36,712 nucleotides of DNA, from positions 1 through 36,712 of the forward strand of contig JBBDNV010000038.1 of NCBI GenBank assembly GCA_040877415.1, written 5' to 3'. This stretch comes from JBBDNV01 sp040877415 (GTDB lineage: Bacteria; Planctomycetota; Planctomycetia; Pirellulales; PALSA-1355). This document shows, piece after piece, positions 1 through 8,466 of the stretch. The notes beneath the pieces were generated by a model. It searched no databases and was not told where the DNA came from. It saw only the letters and a program-made list of their open reading frames with translations. The translations under genes were made by a program, and so were the position numbers. Numbering within the stretch: the stretch's first letter is position 1; each line of letters starts with the position of its first letter.

Positions 1-135
1 ATAGCTGACGTCGGCCTCGAGGAGGGCCTTTTGCACCAGGCCCAGACCCTCGCGCATGTTCGACTCGGTGAGCTTGCCCTTGCCGCGCAGCGACTTGATG
101 GCGCTTGCCAGGTTTTCTTGCAGCGACTCGAACAT
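1..135 (-). CDS. ffh: Signal recognition particle protein Ffh (N-terminal fragment, runs off the window)
   Basis: Only the first 45 codons are present, read leftwards off the window edge. The peptide begins MFESLQENLASAIKSLRGKG and continues with a helical stretch ending in LLEADVSY, which is the typical start of the N domain of Ffh, the SRP54-type GTPase. Ffh binds the 4.5S RNA and signal sequences of nascent membrane proteins and delivers ribosomes to FtsY. The GTPase G domain and the M domain lie outside the window. The ATG at 133-135 is the natural start for the family. A good sigma70-like promoter lies 120-150 bp upstream. I am confident of the family because this N-terminus is highly conserved; completeness cannot be judged. 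Confidence 0.9.
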   Translation of the reverse strand, partial: MFESLQENLASAIKSLRGKGKLTESNMREGLGLVQKALLEADVSY

Positions 136-255
136 GGTCAGACGGTCAGAGGAAAAAACGGTCTTGGGGGGGCCGGGAGTCGGTCGGAGCGAAAAGCTTA
201 TGGGGGCAATGACTTAGCACTTGGCCGCCGCGCTGGAATCCCCCGGCAATCCCAC

Positions 256-285
256 ATTCTATCGAACGAGGCCCGCGATTGGCAA
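256..285 (-). promoter_or_regulatory. Predicted sigma70-type promoter for ffh
   Basis: Read on the minus strand, TTGCCA (280-285) is separated by 18 bp from TAGAAT (256-261). Both hexamers are close to the consensus. It points at ffh and would give a leader of about 115 nt. It lies in the divergent gap between ffh and the lipoprotein gene. No experimental support. Confidence 0.55.
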
Positions 286-402
286 TCCTCGCATTAACCG
301 CTGACTGAAATTCACTTGAGCAGGGCCGGGAATAGGAGCGTTTGTGCTGTACTCTTTAAAGTTGGGGTCCAAACGATCCTGGATTCGATGTGGAGGGGCG
401 TC

Positions 403-1818
403 ATGCATCGCGCACGAACCTTGACCGCGGCGGCCATTATTTCGGTCGCGGTTTTTACTTTGGGCTGCGAGCCGAAGCTGTTTCGCGCCGAAACAGTGCT
501 CCACGCCGATGGCAGCGTGAGCCGGGCCATCTATCAGCCGGCCGAAGCCACGACCGCCTTGGCACAAAAGCCCGGCATGTGGACCGGGACGACGTACGCG
601 GATCGCATCAACCCCAACAAGTGGTCCGGCAAGATCGCCGATTTGCCCCAGGCCGCGCGCGACGACGAGCATCCTTATTTTGCCGGTTGGGGCGATTTTG
701 AGTCGCCGGCTCGGCTGCCAAACGCTTTTGTCAAGAAAGGGCCCCCCGGACTTCCGGACGGAAAACTGGTCGTCGAATACCAGCGTGAGGACTTCGGTCT
801 GGTCGTCGAGCACAAGTGGAAAGAAACGCTGACCGACATCGTCACGATCGACGACATGCACCTGGCACGCCGCCAAATGGCCGACCTGCTGATTCCATTG
901 GCCCAAAAAATTCTGGACGAGGCGCTGGGCGACCAGTACGACACCGCCCGGCTCGTCGATTGGCTCAATCAAACCGCCACGCCGTGGTTTTTCGAGATCA
1001 CCGACGTCGTGGTCGCGATAGCTGGACGCGGGGAGTTTTCGGAGGAGAAGTTGACCCTGGCAGCGGCGCCGGTGTTTGCGCGGCATGGGCTCGTCCTGAC
1101 CGACGCGTCCGGCAAGCTGCTCGAGACCGAAAAGGCAAACCGCGCGATCGAACTATATGCGACGCGGGTGCTCCGCGATAATCTGCGGCGTCGCGACGGC
1201 GAAGGAGTGCCCGACGAGGTCATTGACGAAATCTTGGAATGGCTCGGACTCAGGGAGCGGCCGGAAAACTCCGACGAGCGATACAAGCGTTATCACGATG
1301 CGGTCGAAACGGTCATTGCCGAGACGTTCGGCGGCCCGGAAGCGTTCAACGACGCGATGAGCCCGCTCATGGCTCGGTTATTGGGCCTTTACGCGAGCGA
1401 GATACTCGGCGCTCCGTATCATTTCCACTACACGCTGATCACGCCCGGCGCAATCGTCAAGACCAACGGCACGCTGCTTTCCGATCGGTCGGTGCGCTGG
1501 ACCTTCGAGGGCAATGACGCGTTTCCGTTCGGCTATGCGATGGAGTGCGAGTCGCTCGATGTGCAGACCGGGCTCGAAAAAGAGTTGCTCGGTGCGCCGG
1601 TGCTCGACGATCGCGACACGATTCTCAAATACGTGGAGATTGCCAGCTCGAATGAGGCGGTACTCGATGCGCTGCGCGCTTGCGCAAAAGAAAAGAGCCT
1701 GGCGCCGTTCTACAAAGCCCGCGATGCGTCGGCGGCCGCGTCCACGAGCGAGCAAGCCTTCGACGCGATGTTCGATCTGCTGGGGCTGCCGATGGAGACG
1801 CCCGGCGAGCAGCGCTAA
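403..1818 (+). CDS. Predicted lipoprotein of unknown function
   Basis: This 471-residue protein has a basic N-terminus, a hydrophobic stretch (about residues 7-20) and a cysteine at residue 22 in the context TLGC, so it is probably an exported lipoprotein, although the residue at -3 is not the usual leucine. I chose the ATG at 403 because GGAGG at 392-396 sits six bases before it; the frame stays open upstream to 316 but without a ribosome binding site. The mature part is soluble-looking, with many charged residues and no further membrane segment. I do not recognise a domain. The gene is divergent from ffh and convergent with plsC, so neighbours give no clue to its role. The coding call is strong; the function is unknown. 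Confidence 0.75.
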   Translation: MHRARTLTAAAIISVAVFTLGCEPKLFRAETVLHADGSVSRAIYQPAEATTALAQKPGMWTGTTYADRINPNKWSGKIADLPQAARDDEHPYFAGWGDFESPARLPNAFVKKGPPGLPDGKLVVEYQREDFGLVVEHKWKETLTDIVTIDDMHLARRQMADLLIPLAQKILDEALGDQYDTARLVDWLNQTATPWFFEITDVVVAIAGRGEFSEEKLTLAAAPVFARHGLVLTDASGKLLETEKANRAIELYATRVLRDNLRRRDGEGVPDEVIDEILEWLGLRERPENSDERYKRYHDAVETVIAETFGGPEAFNDAMSPLMARLLGLYASEILGAPYHFHYTLITPGAIVKTNGTLLSDRSVRWTFEGNDAFPFGYAMECESLDVQTGLEKELLGAPVLDDRDTILKYVEIASSNEAVLDALRACAKEKSLAPFYKARDASAAASTSEQAFDAMFDLLGLPMETPGEQR

Positions 1819-1829
1819 ACGGTTCAAGG

Positions 1830-1896
1830 CCCCAAGCCCAGGGAAGGCTTTCCCTGGGTCGCGATACCCAGCGACCGCCGTCCCTGGGCTTAGGGG
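1830..1896. terminator. Large inverted repeat between convergent genes, candidate bidirectional terminator
   Basis: The arms at 1830-1844 and 1881-1896 are complementary over 15 bases apart from a single one-base bulge. Inside, 1837-1845 and 1850-1858 form a second perfect 9-bp hairpin with a 4-base loop, so two alternative folds compete. It separates the convergent lipoprotein and plsC genes, and the plsC stop codon (1890-1892) lies inside the right arm. There is no long T run, so the termination role is inferred from position and symmetry. Confidence 0.6.
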
Positions 1897-2567
1897 TATT
1901 CAGCGTAGACGCCGGACGCCCGTTGGCGCGTGTGGCGGGCCTGCTCGTGGCAGGCGCGAATGCGCCGCTCGACTTCGCCGACCAGTTCGTCGTCGCTCAT
2001 CCGCTGGATGTCGGCCCGACCGATCGGATCGCCAAACTGCACGTGGATCACGGCTTTGCGCGGCAATCGGCGCCAGCGAGGCCAGGCATCGAACGCGCCG
2101 TCCATGGCGACCGGAACGATCGGCACGCCGGCGCGGCGGGCGACGGCGCAAAAGCCGGGCTTGATCGAGTGCACTTCGCCATCCGGCGTGCGCGTGCCTT
2201 CCGGAAAGATCAACACCATTTCGCCCCGCTTGAGCCGCTTGAGCGTTTCCTTGAGCCCTTCCAAGCCCGTGCCCTCTCGGTCGATGGCGATCGCGTCGAC
2301 CGAATTCATCATCCAGCGGAGAGGGGCGAAGCGAAACAACGATTTGCGGGCCACGTAGTTGAGCCGCCGGTCGGAGGTCAGCCCGATGAGCACCGGGTCC
2401 AGGTTGCTCTGATGGTTCGAGAGCATCAGTCCGCCGCCGGTGCGAGGAACCTTTTCACGTCCGTGGCAGCGAATGTTAAACACGGCCACGGCTGAGAGCC
2501 GGCAGACGAATTTGAGAAAGGCATGCCAGGCACGATTCGGCAGCGAGCGCTCGACAGAGGGCGTCAT
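1890..2567 (-). CDS. plsC: 1-acyl-sn-glycerol-3-phosphate acyltransferase (PlsC family)
   Basis: This 225-residue protein transfers an acyl chain to lysophosphatidic acid to make phosphatidic acid, the precursor of membrane phospholipids. The family's HX4D catalytic motif is present as NHQSNLD (His52, Asp57), and the FPEGTR substrate-binding motif is at 121-126. Length is normal for a short bacterial PlsC. The start ATG at 2565-2567 overlaps the cmk stop codon as ATGA, which implies translational coupling; the frame is open further upstream but only in the shadow of cmk. The pairing of cmk with plsC is common in bacteria. Membrane association is expected from the family. Related acyltransferases with other acceptors, such as lyso-ornithine lipid, cannot be excluded. 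Confidence 0.88.
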   Translation of the reverse strand: MTPSVERSLPNRAWHAFLKFVCRLSAVAVFNIRCHGREKVPRTGGGLMLSNHQSNLDPVLIGLTSDRRLNYVARKSLFRFAPLRWMMNSVDAIAIDREGTGLEGLKETLKRLKRGEMVLIFPEGTRTPDGEVHSIKPGFCAVARRAGVPIVPVAMDGAFDAWPRWRRLPRKAVIHVQFGDPIGRADIQRMSDDELVGEVERRIRACHEQARHTRQRASGVYAEYP

Positions 2568-3217
2568 GACGTCAATTTTTCCCGCACGAGCGCTTCGAGC
2601 CGATCCAGCACAGCGTCGGGATTCAGCCCATCGGTGGCAACTTCGACGGCGTCGCTGGCCGCGATCATCGGGCCGACGGGGCGCGTCGCGTCGCTCGTAT
2701 CGCGCCGCGTCTGATCCCGCAAGACTTCTTCGACCGAGGTCGGCTGGCCGCGGGCCGTCAACTCCTCGGCTCGCCGGCGCGCCCGCTCCCGCGGACTGGC
2801 GGTCAGGTAGATTTTGCACTCGGCGCGTGGAAAGACGATCGTCCCCTGGTCCCGCCCTTCGGTCACCAGGTCGTCGTCGCCGGCAGAGCGGCGCTGCAGC
2901 TCGACGAGAATCGCGCGCACGCCCGGGTTGTTGGCGGCGTAGTGCGTCACGTCGGTAACTTCGTTGGTGCGAATTTCCAGGGTCACGTCCCGGCCGTCGA
3001 CGGCGACGTGGTCTTCGCTGACGTCGAGGCGCAGCTCGCGGGCCAGCTCGACGAGCTTTTCGGGCTCGTTCCAATTGAGTCGGCGCCGCAAGGCCGCCAG
3101 GGCGACGGCCCGATACATGGCCCCCGTGTCGAGAAAGCGGAAGCCCAGCCGCCGGGCGAGTGCCCGGGCAATTGTGCTCTTTCCGGCGCCGGCCGGACCA
3201 TCGATGGTTACGATCAT
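2564..3217 (-). CDS. cmk: Cytidylate kinase
   Basis: CMP/dCMP kinase, 217 residues, a cytosolic enzyme of pyrimidine nucleotide salvage and DNA precursor supply. The N-terminus is MIVTIDGPAGAGKST, with the P-loop at residues 7-15, followed by FLDTGAMYRA (the CMP-binding region) and, further on, VTEGRDQGT and a lid-type segment rich in Arg (ASPRERARRRAEE). Length matches the usual 215-230. I chose the ATG at 3215-3217 because it gives the canonical N-terminus and leaves 22 bp after the upstream gene; an in-frame ATG at 3277 would add 20 unusual residues and overlap that gene. No clear Shine-Dalgarno precedes it, so it may depend on coupling to the upstream gene. It is coupled by ATGA to plsC. 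Confidence 0.93.
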   Translation of the reverse strand: MIVTIDGPAGAGKSTIARALARRLGFRFLDTGAMYRAVALAALRRRLNWNEPEKLVELARELRLDVSEDHVAVDGRDVTLEIRTNEVTDVTHYAANNPGVRAILVELQRRSAGDDDLVTEGRDQGTIVFPRAECKIYLTASPRERARRRAEELTARGQPTSVEEVLRDQTRRDTSDATRPVGPMIAASDAVEVATDGLNPDAVLDRLEALVREKLTS

Positions 3218-3239
3218 GGCTACGATTTGCGTGTCGGGA

Positions 3240-5993
3240 TCACACGGCCCACTGGGCTTCGACTTCGATGAACTCATGGGCCCCGAGATCGAGCATTATT
3301 TTATCATCGTCGACGGATAGTTCGAGAATCGTTTGGCCGAGAAAATCGACCTGACGCGCCGCGGCCACGCGGCGAAACGCGCGCAACGGCAGCCGGCCCG
3401 CATGGCCGCCGATCTCGATGAGCCGCGCGCCAAAACCCTTGACCGGACGCGTGGCGGCTCCGGCCGCCGATCCAGGGGTCGGTTCGTCGAAGATCGGCCG
3501 CCAGTGAGTGGCCGCCACGTTCTTGGCGCCTGTGTGAAAGAACCAGCCGGTGGAGTTGGCGGCCGGCGGACCGGTCTCCTCGTGCAGAGCCTTGGGCGCG
3601 ATCAGGTCCAAGGCGGCCGCGGCGGGCTGCGGCAAATCGACGCCGATGGCCAGCTCGAAGCGACGCGCCGTTTCACCCCGCACGACCAGCAGCGTATCGA
3701 GCATGCGCGGATCGCTGCGGCGATGATAGGGGAGTCCGCCGGTCAGGATGGTCACGGTGCCCGACCCATGGTCGATGTCGATGAATTCGGGCGCTTCGAG
3801 CCGGCCGGCCTCGGTTTTTTGTCGGGCCGACGAAACGCCGCGCCACAACTGGGCATGTTCATCGGGCCAGGCGAAACGCGCTGCGTAGTACGAATTCCAA
3901 GGATCGGCCCGCGGCTCTTCGATTTCCGCCAACTCGACGACGACGTGAATCACGCGGCTCGCGGCCCACACGCCGGTCGTTTGTCGAAACGTCGCCACTC
4001 GCCGGCCGGCGGCATCCACGAGCCCGCCGGTGCTGACGATTTCGCCGTAGGCCGGGCACGAGGCGGTCACTTCGACCGATTCGGCCCGCATCGCGGTATA
4101 GAGGGCGTCGGCCGCGGCCCCGGCCGAGCGAAAGGCGATTTGCTGCGAGAGCCGATTGCCGCGCTGGTTGAAGCTGTAAAGCGATTGGATGCCGCCGGTG
4201 GCGCGGCTGATCGTCACTTCGAAGAACTCGTTGCCCAGGGTGTTTTCTCGGGCGATCGGTTTGTCGCTGGCACGTGTCGGGGGCGCCGCGGCGGGCGCGA
4301 TCCACGCGAAACCGAGCGACGGGACGTCGACCACGGCAAACTTTCTGTTGCCGGATGTGCCTGCCGCGAGAACCGGTCCCTCAACGGGCGGAGGGTTTTC
4401 CCATCCCGACAGCTCGACGCCGATCGGACGCGCATAGCTGGCCGTATTGAAAATCAACGAGCGCGGCGACGCCGGCGCGCTCGCGCGCGGAAGCATGACG
4501 GCGAGAGAGGCCAAAGCGTCGCTGAGCTCGTGTGGCGATTCTTCGTCCGCGGTCGCTCCGGATGGGGCGACCAAGTGGCAAACGGTCGATATGGCTGAAA
4601 GGGCCGTCCGCTGAGCCTGCTGCCGGTGGATGCGAACGAACGAAGAAATCGGGTCGCTCTGGCGGCGGATGATTGCTTGCTTCAGGTATGGCGTGCGATA
4701 GTCGTCGGCCTCGAATTTCGACAGCCGGCCCGGCATGTCGGTATGCAGAAAATAGTCGTCGAGCAGCATGAATTTGCCCAACACCGGGCTGAGCCGCGAG
4801 ATGCGGCGCAAGTCGTCGTACCACGGGCTGGCGGCCCCCGGCCAATGGGCGAAAGCCACGGTGGCCACGTGGTCGGAGTCCATCGAGTCGGAGATCGTGC
4901 GGGCCAGCGCGAGAAAGGTTTCAGGTTTGGCGGCGTCGGCCGGCACGCGGGCGAAAACGTCGAGGACGCTCGCATCGAGCCCCTCCCAGCGCGTTTTCGC
5001 TTGCGTGCCGAGCGGAAATCGGCCGTCGTCCAGCGTAAAGTGCAGCGCCCCCTGATAGCCGAGCTTGGTCAAGAGCTGCACCAGCCCCGGCCACAAACCG
5101 GCCTTGCGGCGGGCGTAGACCAGCGGCCGGCGGCCGAACAGGGCGTCGTAGTTGTCGCTGCCGGCGCGCAGACTGGCCAGCGCCGATTCGAGCGGCAACA
5201 GGGGCAGCTCGCATTCGGCGGCCTCGCCTCCCAGGACGCAGGCCTGCGCGTCGTCGACGGCCGTCAGCAGCCTTAACCAGGCGGTCGGATGGTGCTGCCA
5301 AAACCGCGTGAGCGTTGCGCCTTCGGCCAGGATGTTGATCGGCGTCCCGTCGGCGAGCTCGGCTTCGAGCGATTGGCCGAGAGTCGAGGCGGCCAGCAGC
5401 GTGACGTCGAGCAGATAAACGTCGACCGGATAGAAGTGCTTGCGTGATTCGTAGAGCGTGTCGAAGCATTGCTGCAGGTGGTCGCGCGCCGACTGCACCT
5501 CGCCGGCCACGGCCGCATTGGCCGCAGCCACGGCCTCGTTCTGAAAGTGGGTTTCGTCGACGTGCGTGGAGTAGCGCATCTGCCGCGTGAGCAATTCCAT
5601 TTGCAATCGGCAGAAGCCCAACGCCAGGAAATCGGCGCAAAGTTCGGGCTCAACGGCTGCGCGGTCCAGGCCCTCGAGAGCCGCCGCCACGGCCGCATCG
5701 CGACTCGATTCGCGTACCAGCCGGGCGCCCTCGTTTTCCGCGCGGGCCACAAAACCGGCCGGAAGTCGATCCAGACAGAACGGTGGCACGGCGAAGAGCC
5801 GTCCGGACAGGACTTCGGGCGGCGTATCGATGCGGTGCCAGGTGGGCACCGCCCGGACGCCGGCAAGCAGCACCGGATGCCACAGGGCGCACCAGGCGGC
5901 CAACAGTTCGTCGGCCGCGGCTCCCTCGTGATAAATTGGAAAATCCTCGAGACTATGGCACGGCAGCAAGACGGTTAATTCGGTAAACGTCAT
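3240..5993 (-). CDS. GH38-like protein (alpha-mannosidase-related), function uncertain
   Basis: A large protein of about 917 residues. The C-terminal half resembles the beta-sandwich part of glycoside hydrolase family 38 alpha-mannosidases: a segment LIFNTASYARPIGVEL, then NTLGNEFFEVTISRATGGIQSLY, a common GH38 signature where the sheet domain begins. The N-terminal half starts MTFTELTVLLPCHSLEDFP and could be a degenerate seven-stranded barrel, but I do not see the HxHxD-type metal site typical of active GH38 enzymes at the expected place. It is therefore either a divergent hydrolase or a non-catalytic homologue. There is no signal peptide from this start, suggesting a cytosolic location. 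The start at 5993 is tentative: no ribosome binding site is visible and in-frame ATGs exist at 6074 and 6230. It precedes cmk by 22 bp. Confidence 0.65.
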   Translation of the reverse strand: MTFTELTVLLPCHSLEDFPIYHEGAAADELLAAWCALWHPVLLAGVRAVPTWHRIDTPPEVLSGRLFAVPPFCLDRLPAGFVARAENEGARLVRESSRDAAVAAALEGLDRAAVEPELCADFLALGFCRLQMELLTRQMRYSTHVDETHFQNEAVAAANAAVAGEVQSARDHLQQCFDTLYESRKHFYPVDVYLLDVTLLAASTLGQSLEAELADGTPINILAEGATLTRFWQHHPTAWLRLLTAVDDAQACVLGGEAAECELPLLPLESALASLRAGSDNYDALFGRRPLVYARRKAGLWPGLVQLLTKLGYQGALHFTLDDGRFPLGTQAKTRWEGLDASVLDVFARVPADAAKPETFLALARTISDSMDSDHVATVAFAHWPGAASPWYDDLRRISRLSPVLGKFMLLDDYFLHTDMPGRLSKFEADDYRTPYLKQAIIRRQSDPISSFVRIHRQQAQRTALSAISTVCHLVAPSGATADEESPHELSDALASLAVMLPRASAPASPRSLIFNTASYARPIGVELSGWENPPPVEGPVLAAGTSGNRKFAVVDVPSLGFAWIAPAAAPPTRASDKPIARENTLGNEFFEVTISRATGGIQSLYSFNQRGNRLSQQIAFRSAGAAADALYTAMRAESVEVTASCPAYGEIVSTGGLVDAAGRRVATFRQTTGVWAASRVIHVVVELAEIEEPRADPWNSYYAARFAWPDEHAQLWRGVSSARQKTEAGRLEAPEFIDIDHGSGTVTILTGGLPYHRRSDPRMLDTLLVVRGETARRFELAIGVDLPQPAAAALDLIAPKALHEETGPPAANSTGWFFHTGAKNVAATHWRPIFDEPTPGSAAGAATRPVKGFGARLIEIGGHAGRLPLRAFRRVAAARQVDFLGQTILELSVDDDKIMLDLGAHEFIEVEAQWAV

Positions 5994-6305
5994 CGCCGGA
6001 GGGGAAGGGGGTCCGAGGGTCGAGGACGCGCGTCGAACGCAGCGCTGGGGGCTGAACGTATCCACATTAGCCATTTGCGGTTGGCAAGTCGAGTTTGACC
6101 CCGGCTTTGCCGGGGCTGAGAGGACCGCCGCAATCGTCGGGCCCTTCATTGACAGGGCGTCCCAATCGGGTCTAGATTGAATGTTGATGAGGAGTTGGAC
6201 AACCCTGACGCAATCATTTCGATCATTCACTGCGAGTCACAGGGTTGGGAGCGGAAACGGGATCCATGCCGCTCCTAGGCGTAGACCTGGAACAGGGATA
6301 GCACG
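5994..6305. other. Divergent intergenic region between the GH38-like gene and the pilus-type operon
   Basis: About 310 bp without a convincing gene. The minus-strand frame of the GH38-like protein is still open here (to 6230), so part of this stretch could be coding if an upstream start is used. The right half holds the predicted promoter for the PilM-like gene. I see no repeats or RNA gene. Confidence 0.5.
6149..6178 (+). promoter_or_regulatory. Predicted sigma70-type promoter of the pilM-like operon
   Basis: TTGACA (6149-6154, perfect -35) is followed after 18 bp by TAGATT (6173-6178). Transcription would start near 6185, leaving a leader of about 120 nt before the PilM-like ATG at 6306. 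This is one of the best promoter matches in the window; not tested. Confidence 0.6.
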
Positions 6306-8465
6306 ATGGCGAAATCCGGCGCCGTGTGGGGTATCGATATTGGGCAATGCGCGCTGAAAGCGCTTCGCTGCCGGCCCCACGACCAAGACGATTTGATCGT
6401 TGCCGACGCGTTCGATTACATCGAATATCCCAAAATCCTCAGCCAGCCCGACGCCGACCCGACGGAACTGGTGCGCGAGGCGCTCGAACTGTTCCTGTCG
6501 CGCAACGACGTGGGCGGCGACAAAGTGGCGATATCCGTTTCGGGCCAGGCCGGCCTGGCGCGGTTTATCAAGCTGCCGCCGGTCGAGGCAAGAAAGATCC
6601 CCGACATCGTCAAGTACGAAGCCCGGCAGCAGATCCCCTTCGCGCTGGAGGACGTGGTTTGGGACTACCAGCAGATGGAAGGGGGGAGCGAAGAGGACGG
6701 CTTTGCGCTGGAGACCGAAGTCGGCCTGTTCGCCATGAAGCGCGACCAGGTCGACCGCGCGCTGGCGCCGTTCGAGGAGGCCGGCATCGAGGTCGATATC
6801 GTCCAGCTCACGCCGCTGACGATCTACAACTATACGGTCTTCGACCAGATGCAGGATCTGCCCCCGGCCGACCAATTCGATCCGGACAACCCGCCGGAAT
6901 CGGTCGTCGTGCTGTCGCTGGGAACCGATGCAACCGACCTGGTGATCACCAACGGCTACCGCGTGTGGCAGCGGAGCGTGCCGTTGGGCGGAAGCCACTT
7001 TACCAAAGCGCTGACCAAGGAACTGCGGCTCACGTTCGCCAAGGCCGAGCACTTGAAGAAAAACGCGGCGCAGGCCGAAGACCCCAAGGCCGTCTTTCAA
7101 GCGATGCGGCCCGTCTTCAACGATCTGTTGACCCAAATCCAGCGCTCGATCGGCTACTTTACGAGCATCGACCGCGAAGCCAAAATCGGCCGCGTCATCG
7201 CCTTGGGCAACGCGATGAGACTTCCCGGGCTGCAGAAGTATCTTTCCCAGAATCTGGGCTATCCGGTGGCCGAGGTGAAATCGTACCGCGGCATCGAGGG
7301 ACCCTCGGTCGTCGAAGCCGGGGCGTTCAAGCAGAACCTGCTGAGTTTTGCCGTCTGTTACGGGCTGGTGTTGCAGGGGTTGAACACAGCGAAACTGTCG
7401 ACCAATCTGCTCCCGCCCGAAATCGTCACGGATCGTCTGATTCGCGACAAGAAGCCCTGGGCCGTGGCGATGGTGGCGGCGCTGCTGGTGGGAGTTGCGA
7501 TCAACTTTTTCGGGCATTGGCGGGCCTGGAGCTCCGTGCACAAGGACAAGTTCGAGGACGCGATGCGTCAAGCCGAAAGCACGAAAAGCACGGCCGACGC
7601 GGGAAGCTCCGAATACCAGGCCGCAAAGGACGAATTTGAAAAAATCAACAAGATCGGCGAAGGGCTGGTGGGCAACGTCGACGGGCGGCTGCTGTGGCCG
7701 GAAATGCTCGCGGCGCTCAACCAGTGCCTGCCCTTCGATCCCGTAGACCAGCGGCCCGAAGACATTTCAAAGCGCCAAGAAATTCACATTGACAGCTTGC
7801 AGTGCGAATGGTTTCCGGAATTGTCCACCTGGTACAACGCCGGCATCCGGGAGAAAATCGAGGAGGCCGAAAAAGCAATGGCCATGCCGCAGGTCGGTGT
7901 CGAAACCACCAAAGGTAAGCCGGCGCCAGCGGAGGTTGCGCCCGCGCCTGCCGCAGGGGCCGCGGCTGCCGGCGTCGGGCAGCCTCCGGACAACGCGACC
8001 ACGCCCGCGGCCGTACCCGCGGCCGGTCCCGATACCGGCATGGGCCAGACACCCGGCGCACCGGCGACGCCCGATCCGGGCCCCAGCGGCCCTGGTTGGG
8101 TGATTCAACTGCGGGGTTACCATTACCACAACAAGGATCGGAATCTGGAAACGGTCGTGTTCGTGCGTAAGACGCTGATCGAAAACCTGCGCACGAAGAA
8201 GGTGACAATTGCCGACAAGGACGGCAAGCCCAGCGAGATTCCAATCAAGGAGTTGGGAATCTCCCACCCGGTGATTACCTCTCCGATCGGCCGCCCGGTC
8301 GCCGACACGATTCCGAATCCGGACGACGCCGGCAAACCGCTGGCGGTGGAGCTGTGGGACTTCACGGTGCAATTTGCCTGGAAGCCGACGCCGCTCGGCA
8401 AGCGCATCGAGCAAAACGAGCGCGAACAGGGACAACCTCAGGCGCTCGCGCAAGGGGCCCAGTAG
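6306..8465 (+). CDS. PilM-like actin-fold ATPase fused to a membrane/PilN-like part
   Basis: 719 residues, twice the usual PilM length of about 350. Residues 1-370 are a PilM/FtsA-type actin-like domain: WGIDIGQCALKALRC at the start (phosphate-1 loop), VSGQAGLARFIKLP, then a second nucleotide-binding region with SLGTDATDLVI and VPLGGSHFTKAL, and IALGNAMRLPGL. A transmembrane helix follows at about 384-403, then a long segment, an Ala/Pro-rich linker (about 538-595) and a C-terminal globular domain. In standard systems cytoplasmic PilM binds the N-terminal tail of the inner-membrane protein PilN; here a PilN-like membrane part appears to be covalently attached. The next gene starts 1 bp after the stop. 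The PilM domain is clear; the PilN identity of the second half is inferred from order and topology. Confidence 0.8.
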   Translation: MAKSGAVWGIDIGQCALKALRCRPHDQDDLIVADAFDYIEYPKILSQPDADPTELVREALELFLSRNDVGGDKVAISVSGQAGLARFIKLPPVEARKIPDIVKYEARQQIPFALEDVVWDYQQMEGGSEEDGFALETEVGLFAMKRDQVDRALAPFEEAGIEVDIVQLTPLTIYNYTVFDQMQDLPPADQFDPDNPPESVVVLSLGTDATDLVITNGYRVWQRSVPLGGSHFTKALTKELRLTFAKAEHLKKNAAQAEDPKAVFQAMRPVFNDLLTQIQRSIGYFTSIDREAKIGRVIALGNAMRLPGLQKYLSQNLGYPVAEVKSYRGIEGPSVVEAGAFKQNLLSFAVCYGLVLQGLNTAKLSTNLLPPEIVTDRLIRDKKPWAVAMVAALLVGVAINFFGHWRAWSSVHKDKFEDAMRQAESTKSTADAGSSEYQAAKDEFEKINKIGEGLVGNVDGRLLWPEMLAALNQCLPFDPVDQRPEDISKRQEIHIDSLQCEWFPELSTWYNAGIREKIEEAEKAMAMPQVGVETTKGKPAPAEVAPAPAAGAAAAGVGQPPDNATTPAAVPAAGPDTGMGQTPGAPATPDPGPSGPGWVIQLRGYHYHNKDRNLETVVFVRKTLIENLRTKKVTIADKDGKPSEIPIKELGISHPVITSPIGRPVADTIPNPDDAGKPLAVELWDFTVQFAWKPTPLGKRIEQNEREQGQPQALAQGAQ

Positions 8466-8466
8466 T

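Noticed and set aside
1680..2495. Plus-strand frame of 271 codons across the plsC gene
   Set aside because: It runs antisense to a gene with both PlsC motifs and crosses the intergenic hairpin; no domain seen.
6237..7571. Minus-strand frame of 444 codons opposite the PilM domain
   Set aside because: Shadow of the PilM-like gene; no plausible start signal and atypical composition.
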